DNA from: an uncultured Lachnospiraceae bacterium | GTDB taxonomy: Bacteria > Bacillota > Clostridia > Lachnospirales > Lachnospiraceae | DNA: 64,000 bases | Direction of reading: 5' to 3' | Assembly (NCBI GenBank): GCA_910579275.1 | Contig: CAJTTO010000001.1 | Location: forward strand, 1 to 64,000 | Part shown: positions 45,788 through 54,498 of the stretch, piece by piece | How positions within the stretch are numbered: the stretch's first letter is position 1 | How the letters are laid out: every line of letters starts with the position of its first letter | Program-made: the position numbers and the translations under genes | Notes under the pieces: model-generated | What the model was told of the DNA's origin: nothing | The model's database searches: none | What the model saw: only the letters and a program-made list of their open reading frames with translations

Positions 45788-47084
45788 GGGAAAAAGAATC
45801 GGAATACTGATTGTGCTGTGTACCATGCTGGTGATTATGGCGGCAGTGGCGGCGGTTAATTATAACCGTCTTATGGGAAAAGATAAAAAGACATCGGCGG
45901 CAGGCAGCACGGAAAGTATTTCCACGCAGCTGATAGAGGCGGACGGCAAGGTACATGGAGCCGATCTGTCGGCGTTTATGAAAGACAGTGAATTTTTCGA
46001 CGCGGATGTGCCGAAAGGTTCCAGCCAGACTACATATGAGGAAGTAGACGAAAACGGGGAGACGGTGCGCAGCCTGACAGTGCTTGCAAGTTCCGTGGAG
46101 CGCGACATCAGGGTAAAGATTATTGATGACAAGGGGGACACGGTAGCGGGGCAGGAGTTCGTCGTCGAAGTTGCGGATACAGGCGTGTATGTGGATGATG
46201 ACAAGGACGGCGTGATTTTGATAACGGATATCAAGCCGGGCGAGTACAGTGTTTCGCTTGACAAACAGCCCGGTTTCAAGGTGCCGGAGTCGCCCGTGAA
46301 TGTCCGCGTGAAGTCGATTGTATCGTACATGGTTATTGATGATATTAACTATTTTGTACATGAGGAGTCCGAGGTGGATATCTTAAAGGAGGACACGGCG
46401 TCCGAACAGATTGACAGCGAGGATGAGGACGAAACACAGTATACGGCGCTGCTTGACATGGAGGAGGAGCGCGAAAATGCCGTGCAGCTGGGCATTGACG
46501 TATCCAAGTGGAACGGTAAGATTGACTGGGAAATCGTGAAAGCCGAAGGCGTTGACTTTGCAATCATACGATGCGGCTACCGCGGTTCTTCCTCCGGCTG
46601 GCTGATAGAGGATCCCTATTTTTACGAGAATCTCGAGGGCGCGAAAAAGGCAGGCGTCAAAGTCGGCATCTATTTCTTCACGCAGGCGACTGACCTAGTC
46701 GAGGCAGTCGAGGAGGCAAGTATGGTAGTGTCGCTGATTGGCGACAGGGGAATCGAGTATCCTGTCTTTATTGACACGGAGGGCGCAGGCGGAAACGGCA
46801 GGGCGGACAATCTGGATCCGGGGACGCGGACGGCAGTAGTCAATGCGTTTTGCCGCACAATCCAGAATGCAGGGTTTGAGGCAGGCGTGTACGCAAGCCG
46901 CAACTGGTACCTCAACCAGCTCAACGTCGATGAGCTTGGAGATATGAAGATATGGCTTGCCGAGTACAGGCAGACACCGGAGTACGAGGGGCGGTATGAT
47001 ATGTGGCAGTACACCTCAAGCGGTTCGGTTGCCGGTATTGAAGGACGCGTTGACTTAAATATCAGTTATCTTGGAATTGATTAG
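45777..47084 (+). CDS. GH25 (lysozyme-like) membrane-anchored protein
   Basis: A 435-residue paralogue of the giant GH25 protein without the Tyr repeat. One N-terminal helix (about 7-28, IGILIVLCTMLVIMAAVAAV) anchors it; residues 95-190 match the beta domain of the larger protein (DIRVKIIDDKGDTVAGQEFV); an acidic linker follows; then GH25 with LGIDVSKWNGKIDWEIV, IIRCGYRGSSSGW and YPVFIDTEGAGG (Asp and Glu of the catalytic DxE). The ATG 45777 follows AGAGG by six bases and overlaps rmlA by 11 bases. Placement inside the rml operon suggests peptidoglycan cutting tied to attaching the rhamnose polymer. Confidence 0.9.
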
Positions 47085-47174
47085 ACGAAGAATCAATTGA
47101 TGCACACGGCCGCACAAGGAAATTTTCCGATTTGCGGCTGGGGTGCAAAAATTTTGGAAAGGAATCATGAAAAT

Positions 47175-47741
47175 ATGGGAAAGATTACAGTAGAGGAATG
47201 CGTAGTGGACGGGATGGTCATAGAAGGACTGAAAGTCATTACACCGAAAGTATTCGGTGATAACAGAGGTTATTTTATGGAGACCTACAACTACAATGAT
47301 TTCAAGGAGGCAGGCATTGCTCAGGTGTTTGTTCAGGACAATCAGTCCGCATCGAAAAAGGGCGTGCTGCGGGGACTTCATTTTCAGAAGGAATTTCCGC
47401 AGGACAAGCTTGTGCGTGCCGTGAGGGGCGAAGTGTTTGATGTTGCGGTCGACTTGCGGGAAGGCTCAAAGACATTTGGAAAATGGTACGGGGTGCTTTT
47501 GTCCGAGGAGAACAAGAAACAGTTTTTTGTTCCCAAGAATTTTGCCCATGGTTTTCTGGTTCTTTCGGATTACGCCGAGTTCTGTTACAAATGCACGGAC
47601 TTTTATCATCCGAATGACGAGGGCGGGCTGCTCTGGAGTGATCCGGATATCGGCATAAAATGGCCGATACCGGACGGAATGGAACTTATATTTTCCGAAA
47701 AAGACCTATTGTGGGGCGGAATAAAGGACTTTAAACGATGA
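47175..47741 (+). CDS. rfbC: dTDP-4-dehydrorhamnose 3,5-epimerase
   Basis: RmlC, third step of dTDP-rhamnose synthesis. About 188 residues of a cupin fold with LKVITPKVFGDNRGYFMETY, VQDNQSASKKGVLRGLHFQ (catalytic His in RGLHF), VRAVRGEVFDVAVDLREGS, FFVPKNFAHGFLVLSD and CTDFYHPNDEGGLLWSDPD. The ATG at 47175 starts the known N-terminus; a longer frame from 47097 has no homologous content. AAAGGAA lies about 12 bases upstream. It overlaps the ABC permease gene by ATGA. rmlD is not found in the window. Confidence 0.95.
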   Translation: MGKITVEECVVDGMVIEGLKVITPKVFGDNRGYFMETYNYNDFKEAGIAQVFVQDNQSASKKGVLRGLHFQKEFPQDKLVRAVRGEVFDVAVDLREGSKTFGKWYGVLLSEENKKQFFVPKNFAHGFLVLSDYAEFCYKCTDFYHPNDEGGLLWSDPDIGIKWPIPDGMELIFSEKDLLWGGIKDFKR

Positions 47742-48739
47742 AAAAGGGGTTATCCAAAAAGACAGTCAAACTACTGGTGACGTTTGTCTCCGTCATTCTT
47801 GCGGCAGTCATCCTGATTCACCACAATCCGCTTGCCGATCCGGAGGAGGAGTGGATTAAAAAGGCGATTGCATGCTTTATCATTGTGGGTGCGCTTGCGA
47901 TTTTCCACCGTTTTTATGACAGGCTGGTGACGCTTCCGGTAGAACTCTGGCAGTCAAGAAAGCTGATATGGAAGCTTTCCAAAAATGATTTCAAGAATCG
48001 CTATGCCGGTTCTTACCTCGGGCGTGTGTGGGCATTTACACAGCCCGTCGTGACGGTATTGCTGTACTGGTTTGTGTTTGGACACGTGATGGGGCAGGAC
48101 AAGAAGGAGATACTGGCTGTCGGTGTGGAGGCGCCCTATGTGCTTTGGCTCACGGCAGGTCTGGTGCCATGGTTTTATTTCAGTGAGGCGATCAACAATG
48201 GTACGACTTCGCTTCTGGAATACAGCTATCTTGTGAAAAAAGTAGTGTTTAAGATTAGTATTATTCCGATTGTAAAACTGATTGCGGCGTCGTTTGTCCA
48301 TTTGTTTTTTGTTGCCTTTATGCTTCTGGTATACTTTGTGTATGGGTATGCGCCGGGGATTCATCTGCTGCAGCTTTTTTATTATACCTTCTGTATGTTT
48401 ATGTTTGTGCTGGCACTCAGTTATATGACATGCGCGATCGTTGTCTTTTTCAGGGATCTGACACAGATTATCAACATTATGCTGCAAGTCGGCATGTGGG
48501 CAACCCCCATTTTATGGAATATTTCCATGTTGGACAAAAGTCCGGTATTACAGAAAATACTCAAAATCAATCCTGTGTTTTATATTGTAAACGGATATCG
48601 CGACACGATGTTCGCAAAAAAATGGTTCTGGCAGGATTTTTACTCGACTTCGTACTTCTGGATTGTGACAGTTGTGTTTTTCGGTGTCGGCGCGCTGATA
48701 TTCCGAAGGCTCAAGGTTCACTTTGCGGATGTGCTGTAG
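47738..48739 (+). CDS. ABC-2 type polysaccharide export permease (Wzm/RgpC/TagG-like)
   Basis: A 333-residue membrane protein. An extra N-terminal pair of helices (about 9-60) precedes the classical part: KLSKNDFKNRYAGSYLGRVW, AFTQPVVTVLLYWFVFGHVM, LTAGLVPWFYFSEAINNGTT, MWATPILWNISM and NPVFYIVNGYRDTMF. It would form the channel exporting a finished lipid-linked glycan, powered by the ATPase at 48867. The N-terminal extension is not usual for the family. It is coupled to rmlC by ATGA. Confidence 0.93.
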   Translation: MKKGLSKKTVKLLVTFVSVILAAVILIHHNPLADPEEEWIKKAIACFIIVGALAIFHRFYDRLVTLPVELWQSRKLIWKLSKNDFKNRYAGSYLGRVWAFTQPVVTVLLYWFVFGHVMGQDKKEILAVGVEAPYVLWLTAGLVPWFYFSEAINNGTTSLLEYSYLVKKVVFKISIIPIVKLIAASFVHLFFVAFMLLVYFVYGYAPGIHLLQLFYYTFCMFMFVLALSYMTCAIVVFFRDLTQIINIMLQVGMWATPILWNISMLDKSPVLQKILKINPVFYIVNGYRDTMFAKKWFWQDFYSTSYFWIVTVVFFGVGALIFRRLKVHFADVL

Positions 48740-48740
48740 T

Positions 48741-48846
48741 GCGCTTGCCGCAAAGGCCGTGAAACAGCATAGTAGTCGAGATGCATCAGGCTGCCATACG
48801 GTTTGATGCCCACAACAGGAAGCCGAAGGCTGGACTGTTACGTTTT
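48741..48846 (+). repeat. Structured intergenic repeat, copy C
   Basis: It sits between the permease stop and the ATPase start. It keeps CCGTGAAACAGCATAGTAG, the main stem as GCATCAGGC/GTTTGATGC (two G-U pairs where copy A has A-U and G-C), ACAGGAAGCCGAAGGCTG and ACTGTTACG. The left terminal arm appears lost into the end of the permease gene. Confidence 0.65.
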
Positions 48847-48866
48847 GGGAGATGGAGACATAGGAT

Positions 48867-50189
48867 ATGAGCGATAAGAATAGACCGTCTGCGATTGCTG
48901 TGGACAACGTGAGCAAGGTGTACAGGTTGTATGACAAGCCCACAGACCGCTTAAAGGAAGCGCTGGGTCTCACGAAAAAAAAGAAATATCATGAGCATTT
49001 TGCCCTGTCGGGTGTCAGCTTTGACGTCAAACAGGGCGAGTGTGTCGGGATTATCGGGACAAACGGTTCCGGAAAATCTACCGTATTAAAGATTATTACA
49101 GGCGTGTTGAACCCAACGAGCGGCGAGGTGCGGGTTGCAGGGAGAATCTCGGCGCTGCTGGAGCTTGGCGCAGGCTTTAATATGGAGTATTCCGGTCTTG
49201 AAAATATTTATCTGAACGGCACGATGAACGGTTTTTCCGAGGAGGAGATTGACAAGCGGCTTCCAGACATCCTTGATTTTGCGGATATCGGGGATTACGT
49301 CCACCAGCCGGTAAAGACTTATTCGAGCGGTATGTTCGTCCGCCTCGCTTTTTCAGTGGCGATTAATATTGACCCCGAGATTTTGATTGTGGATGAGGCG
49401 CTGTCTGTGGGGGATGTTTTTTTTCAGGCAAAATGTTATCACAAGTTTGAAGAATTTAAGAAGAACGGCAAAACCATCATGATTGTAAGTCATGACCTGA
49501 GCAGCATTGCGAAGTACTGCGACAGGGTAGTGCTTCTGAATCAGGGTGTCAAGCTCGGAGAAGGGCTGCCCAAGGACATGATTGATGATTTTAAGCGTGT
49601 GCTTGTCGGTCAGTATGAACTGCCGGAGTCGAAATCGGAACAGAGCCTCTTAAATGATGCGGAGGTTCAGGAGGCAGTGCAGGCGAAAGCCGCAGCGCAG
49701 AAAAAGGCACGCACGGACGGTACTGTAAACGGACTGAGCATGAAAACGCTTGAATATGGGACGAAGGAAGCCGCAATTGAGGAGATATACATTGAGGACG
49801 ACCGTGGAACGCGGACAAGTTCCATAATCAAAGGAATGGAATTTTCGATTCACATGAAAGTCACATTTTTCAGCGACCTGCCGGCGCCGATTTTTGCTTT
49901 CTCCATAAAGACAGCAAAGGGCACGGAGATAACGGGCACCAACACCATGTTTGAAAAGGCATTTCTGGAGCCGGTCAAGGCAGGGGACAAAAAAGAAATT
50001 ACATTCACACAGAAAATGTCACTGCAGGGCGGTGAATATCTGATATCTTTCGGTGTGACAGGATATGAGGGAAATGATTTCAAGGTATACCACAGGCTCT
50101 ATGACGCGCTGGATGTGACAGTCGTTTCGGACAAAAATACAGTGGGGTATTATGATATGGATTCCAAGGTGACTGTGAAAAGTATGTGA
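48867..50189 (+). CDS. ABC exporter ATPase with Wzt-type C-terminal domain
   Basis: A 440-residue ATPase. Walker A GTNGSGKST (64-72), signature YSSGM (152-156), Walker B ILIVDEALSVGD (172-183) and the switch His in IVSHD. Residues about 290-435 form an extra beta domain (IEEIYIEDDRGTRTSSIIKG, GMEFSIHMKVTFFSDLPAPI, LQGGEYLISFGVTGYEG) like the Wzt C-terminal domain, which in E. coli O9a binds the capped end of the chain and selects it for export. Repeat copy C separates it from the permease gene. The WbdD-like gene follows immediately. Confidence 0.93.
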   Translation: MSDKNRPSAIAVDNVSKVYRLYDKPTDRLKEALGLTKKKKYHEHFALSGVSFDVKQGECVGIIGTNGSGKSTVLKIITGVLNPTSGEVRVAGRISALLELGAGFNMEYSGLENIYLNGTMNGFSEEEIDKRLPDILDFADIGDYVHQPVKTYSSGMFVRLAFSVAINIDPEILIVDEALSVGDVFFQAKCYHKFEEFKKNGKTIMIVSHDLSSIAKYCDRVVLLNQGVKLGEGLPKDMIDDFKRVLVGQYELPESKSEQSLLNDAEVQEAVQAKAAAQKKARTDGTVNGLSMKTLEYGTKEAAIEEIYIEDDRGTRTSSIIKGMEFSIHMKVTFFSDLPAPIFAFSIKTAKGTEITGTNTMFEKAFLEPVKAGDKKEITFTQKMSLQGGEYLISFGVTGYEGNDFKVYHRLYDALDVTVVSDKNTVGYYDMDSKVTVKSM

Positions 50190-50200
50190 TGGAGGTTCGT

Positions 50201-52315
50201 ATGTCAGAAGATGGGATGAAACAGGAGAAGATAGGCAGCGTTACGCTGAATCTTACGTACTATTCAGGACAGGACTATTATTCAGACGGCGATATAGAGG
50301 ACGAGATGCTGGACATTGCCATGAACAATCCGGCAGAACGCTTTCCGGAGATTATCGAGGAAAAAAAGAGCTGGCCGATTTTTTACCACTTTTCCCCGCT
50401 CCGTGCCAATATCATCGACTGGATTCCGTTTAAAAAGACGGACAAGGTGCTCGAGATTGGCGCCGGATGCGGAGCGATTACAGGAGCGCTGGCAAAAAGG
50501 ACAGGCAGCGTTACCTGCGTCGATTTGTCCAAAAAGCGCAGTATGGTGAATGCCTACCGAAACCGCGACGCGGAGAATATCACGATTATGGTCGGAAACT
50601 TCAAGGATATCGAGCCGCACCTTGACACGGACTATGACTATGTGCTGCTTGTCGGCGTGTTTGAGTACGGACAGGCATATATTGGCGGGAGTTCGCCTTA
50701 CGAGGATTTTATGCGGATATGCAACCGCCATAGAAAGCTGGACGGCCGCCTTATTATTGCCATTGAGAATAAGTTTGGACTGAAGTACTGGGCAGGATGC
50801 AGGGAGGATCATCTGGGAACTTATTTTTCGGGACTGGAAGGGTATCATACAGGAGGCACAGCGCGCACCTTTACGCGGCATGGACTCGAACAGATTCTGG
50901 AAAAGACCGGTATTCACGAATATGCATTTTATTACCCATATCCGGATTACAAATTTATGACGACAATTTATTCTGACCGGTATCTTCCAAAAAAGGGGGA
51001 GCTTTGCAATAATCTCAGGAATTTTGACAGGGAGCGGGTGCTGCTGTTCGACGAGAAACAGGTGTTTGATGAAATTCTGGACGAAAAGGAATTTCCGCTG
51101 TTTTCCAACTCTTATCTGCTTGTAGTCGGCGGAGCGCCGAATGTACTCTACGCGAAGTTTTCCAATGACAGATCCGCCCAGTGGGCTGTGCGCACTTTGA
51201 TTGTGCGGGACGCGCCGGGAGCGTTCCATGTGGAGAAGCTGCCGGATACCGAGGCAGCAGTCGGACATCTGATGCATACCAAACGCGCCTATGACTGTCT
51301 GTCATCACGCTATGAGGGTACAAAGATTGCCATTAATGTGTGCAGGCCGATTGGGGAGGATGCCAAACAGGGGCTTGCATTTTCGTTCTGTAACGGCAGG
51401 ACGCTGGAGACGCTGCTGGATGAATGCCTTGGGCGGGCTGACGTACAGGGCTTTAAGGCGCTGATTGACGAGTATATGTACTGGGCAGGCTACAACGAGG
51501 ATGCCACAGAGACAAGCAACATTGATTTTATTTTTCCGAATATTCTTGTCGACGAGGAGGGGGATGAAAAGCAGTGGCATGTCATTGACTATGAGTGGAC
51601 TTTGGACAGACATGTCCCGGCGCGTGACATTATATTCCGCGCATTCTACAATTACACGCTCGGGGGCGGCATGCGCAAGGCGTGTGAGGATCTGCTCATG
51701 CGGGATATTCTGGGACTTACGGACGCGCAGCTGCAGGAAGCCATTGCAAAGGAACGTGATTTTCAGCTGCAGATAACAGGAAACCATTCTTCCGCGGAAA
51801 ATATGCGGGAGTTAATCGGGAACAGGGCGTATGCGCTGGAAGGCATGCTAATGTACTACAATTATGCGGATAAAAAATTTGTGGCACAGATTTATGTGGA
51901 CTATGGGGCAGGCTTCAGCGAGGAGAACTCTGTAAAACTTATGGATTGTTTCTTTGCCGAGCGGTATCTGCGGCTCACATATGACATACCGGATGACGCT
52001 GTGCGGATCAGGGTCGACCCATGTTCGTATCTATGTGCGGTGAATATCCGGGAACTGCGTGTCGGCGACAGGCTTTACACGGCGGACGTGATTGAGACGA
52101 ACGGAATTTGGCAGGAATGCGGTACACTGGTGTTTGACACTGAGGATCCGAACCTTGCCATAGATGTAGCAGGCGGAAGGAAGCTCACTGTGGATTTGGA
52201 GGTTATGGAGCTGCCGCAGGCACTTGCTGCCCAGCTTGCAGGGGCGGCTGCAAAAGAGGACTTTGTTGCAAAAACAAAAGGTTTTATAAAAGCTAGGATG
52301 AAAGGCCGTCAGTAG
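50201..52315 (+). CDS. WbdD-like bifunctional methyltransferase-kinase
   Basis: About 704 residues. Residues 80-235 are a class I SAM methyltransferase (motif I VLEIGAGCGAITG, then VTCVDLSK and DYDYVLLVGVFEY). Residues about 310-540 look kinase-like: LYAKFSND (possible Lys strand), NIDFIFPN (440-447), which keeps the Asp-x4-Asn spacing of the catalytic loop, and HVIDYEW (460-466) in the DFG position. A C-terminal beta domain follows. E. coli WbdD has the same order and ends chain growth by adding phosphate and methyl. The start at 50201 has GGAGG five bases upstream. The kinase half is diverged and needs testing. Confidence 0.75.
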   Translation: MSEDGMKQEKIGSVTLNLTYYSGQDYYSDGDIEDEMLDIAMNNPAERFPEIIEEKKSWPIFYHFSPLRANIIDWIPFKKTDKVLEIGAGCGAITGALAKRTGSVTCVDLSKKRSMVNAYRNRDAENITIMVGNFKDIEPHLDTDYDYVLLVGVFEYGQAYIGGSSPYEDFMRICNRHRKLDGRLIIAIENKFGLKYWAGCREDHLGTYFSGLEGYHTGGTARTFTRHGLEQILEKTGIHEYAFYYPYPDYKFMTTIYSDRYLPKKGELCNNLRNFDRERVLLFDEKQVFDEILDEKEFPLFSNSYLLVVGGAPNVLYAKFSNDRSAQWAVRTLIVRDAPGAFHVEKLPDTEAAVGHLMHTKRAYDCLSSRYEGTKIAINVCRPIGEDAKQGLAFSFCNGRTLETLLDECLGRADVQGFKALIDEYMYWAGYNEDATETSNIDFIFPNILVDEEGDEKQWHVIDYEWTLDRHVPARDIIFRAFYNYTLGGGMRKACEDLLMRDILGLTDAQLQEAIAKERDFQLQITGNHSSAENMRELIGNRAYALEGMLMYYNYADKKFVAQIYVDYGAGFSEENSVKLMDCFFAERYLRLTYDIPDDAVRIRVDPCSYLCAVNIRELRVGDRLYTADVIETNGIWQECGTLVFDTEDPNLAIDVAGGRKLTVDLEVMELPQALAAQLAGAAAKEDFVAKTKGFIKARMKGRQ

Positions 52316-52361
52316 CCGGTACGCATGGCTGCGTCTATGACGGGTAATGTGGGGGAAGAGT

Positions 52362-54485
52362 ATGTTTGGAAAGATAAAGGACGCCATACAGGGCAGATTA
52401 TATAAGAACTGTATTGAAGAATATCACAGAGAACTGCGCTATCAGACAGACCCCTATCTTTTATGGATAAAGGAGAACGAGCAGAGCAGTGTGCTAGATA
52501 CAAAAGAGGAATCCGATCCCTCGCTTGAGGTTGTGTATATGGAGACGTGCGGCAGGAATTTTTCGCTTGCCGCAATGGATCACGAGAAAGAATATGTCGT
52601 ATTTGTCTCATCGGAGGGCAGGGTGGCAGAGAGTGCCTTTCATGAGATGATACAGTATTTTGAGACCCACAAGGATGTAAATATTGTCTACGCGGACGAG
52701 GATGTGTGGATGCTTGGGCAGGGCACAGCTTCCGAAAAAGGCGACAAGGCGCAGAAAAAGGGCAGTGAAAGCGAGGAAAATGACGAGAGTGCACACCGCA
52801 TTTTTCCGTGGACGAAACCGATGTGGTCTCCCGACACGTTGTTTTCTTTTTTCTATTTCGGCAATATCTTTGCGGTGCGCAAATCGGCGTACACGGAACT
52901 GGAATGGCTTGGAGACGAGGATTACCGCAAAAATATCTACGACTTTGCGCTCAAGGCGACGGAACGAGGGAAACGTCCCGGACATATCGAAAAAATATTG
53001 TTTCATGCATACAAAACGGGTGACAGCAGGAGCGCCATTGAGGAATCGCTGATGCACGCAACTGATTTTATCGGAGTCGGAAGCGACTATGATTTCATAC
53101 GCGAGCGAGCGTTTGCAAGGCGCGGACTGCATGCGAGAATGGTTCCAGATGACAAGACGGGGATTTCGTATCCAATATATGACCTTGTGGATAAGCCGCT
53201 TGTGAGTATCGTGATTCCTTCTAAGGACAATCTGGAAGTGCTAAAGCAGTGTATCCGCTCAATCTATGAACATACAGATTACCCTAACTTTGAGATTCTG
53301 GTGGTGGACAACGGAAGTACGGCGAGAGTGCGTATCGGACTGGAAAATTTCCGGCAGGAGTTCCCGTTCCACTATCTTTACATGCCGATGGAATTTAATT
53401 TTTCCCATATGTGCAATACTGGCGCGAAGGAGGCAAAGGGCGAGTACATCCTGCTGCTCAATGACGATATGGAGGCAGTGGAGGATTCGTGGCTGACCAG
53501 AATGGCGGGGCAGGCATCGCTAAAACACGTCGGCGCGGTCGGCGCCAAGCTGCTGTACCCCAATTCCAGCCTGATACAGCATGCGGGCGTCAACAATACG
53601 GTATCGGGACCGGGACACAAGCTGAAACAGTTTGACGACAGCGTGTCATACTACTATGGCAGAAACCGTTTTATCTATGACATGATTGGCGTTACGGCGG
53701 CATGTCTTTTGATGCGCAGGGACTACTACCTTGCCATGGGCGGACTGTACGAGGGGCTTGCCGTGGCATACAATGATGTGGATTTGTGCTTCCGGCTTTG
53801 CGGCAAGGGACTGTACAATGTCCTGCGAAATGATGTCGTGCTGTACCATCACGAGTCGCTCAGCCGCGGTGATGACCTGCAGGATGAGGACAAACTCCGG
53901 CGCCTTATGGCAGAGAAAAATGTGCTCTATAAACGGCATCCGAAGTTTTACAGGAAAGATCCGTTTATTGGCACGCTGTTAAACAGCGGGGATCCGGACT
54001 ACAGCTGTCGGTGGCTTGAGGGGTACGAGCTTGTCAATATATTTGACAGTGACAATATACTCACGGAGGCAAAGAAGCTTCCGGAACTAGCGTCCATGAA
54101 TCAGGCGATTAAGATTGTCGTGGAGGATTGCGGGAGGGAAAACTTTGTAAAGGCAGTGACAAAGAACGGACAGAAGAAAAAGGCGTATTATCTGATGAAA
54201 GGCTGGGCATACGTGCCCGGTGCAGACAATGCCCGATATAAGTTTAAGATTCTTCTGGTAAACGGCAGCGGCCGTGTGTGGGAGCTTCCGGTGCAGAAAC
54301 GCTATCGCAAGGATGTTGCGGCGATTCTTCCCGATGAAACCAATGTGGAGATGACAGGGTTCTGCAACTGGATATTTGAGGGAGCGCTTCCTGCCGGCAC
54401 CTATGACTTGTGGATGACGGCAAAGGACGGATGCTCGCGGCAGCGGTTGTACCGGAGCATGGAGAAACAGCTGGTGATAGAATAA
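52362..54485 (+). CDS. GT2 glycosyltransferase with degenerate N-terminal GT domain
   Basis: About 707 residues. The C-terminal GT2 is intact (VSIVIPSKDNLEVLKQCIRS, ILVVDNGSTARV, YILLLNDDMEAVEDSWLTRM, VAYNDVDLCFRL, HHESLSRG). The N-terminal half matches the second part of a GT2 domain (NIVYADEDVW, KPMWSPDTLFSFFYFGNIFA) but where DHDD is expected it reads VFVSSEGRV (about 80-88), and the nucleotide-binding strand is missing. A C-terminal beta domain (about 585-705) ends the protein. GGGGGAAGAG precedes ATG 52362. It probably extends a rhamnan-like chain; the N-terminal domain may only bind. Confidence 0.85.
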   Translation: MFGKIKDAIQGRLYKNCIEEYHRELRYQTDPYLLWIKENEQSSVLDTKEESDPSLEVVYMETCGRNFSLAAMDHEKEYVVFVSSEGRVAESAFHEMIQYFETHKDVNIVYADEDVWMLGQGTASEKGDKAQKKGSESEENDESAHRIFPWTKPMWSPDTLFSFFYFGNIFAVRKSAYTELEWLGDEDYRKNIYDFALKATERGKRPGHIEKILFHAYKTGDSRSAIEESLMHATDFIGVGSDYDFIRERAFARRGLHARMVPDDKTGISYPIYDLVDKPLVSIVIPSKDNLEVLKQCIRSIYEHTDYPNFEILVVDNGSTARVRIGLENFRQEFPFHYLYMPMEFNFSHMCNTGAKEAKGEYILLLNDDMEAVEDSWLTRMAGQASLKHVGAVGAKLLYPNSSLIQHAGVNNTVSGPGHKLKQFDDSVSYYYGRNRFIYDMIGVTAACLLMRRDYYLAMGGLYEGLAVAYNDVDLCFRLCGKGLYNVLRNDVVLYHHESLSRGDDLQDEDKLRRLMAEKNVLYKRHPKFYRKDPFIGTLLNSGDPDYSCRWLEGYELVNIFDSDNILTEAKKLPELASMNQAIKIVVEDCGRENFVKAVTKNGQKKKAYYLMKGWAYVPGADNARYKFKILLVNGSGRVWELPVQKRYRKDVAAILPDETNVEMTGFCNWIFEGALPAGTYDLWMTAKDGCSRQRLYRSMEKQLVIE

Positions 54486-54498
54486 TTTGGGAGACGGA

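Noticed and set aside
47167..47193. An ATG at 47167 as an rmlC start
   Set aside because: It is out of frame and meets a stop after eight codons; the rmlC start is 47175.
50282..51277. A 331-codon minus-strand open frame
   Set aside because: Antisense to the methyltransferase-kinase gene, with no start context and no motif.
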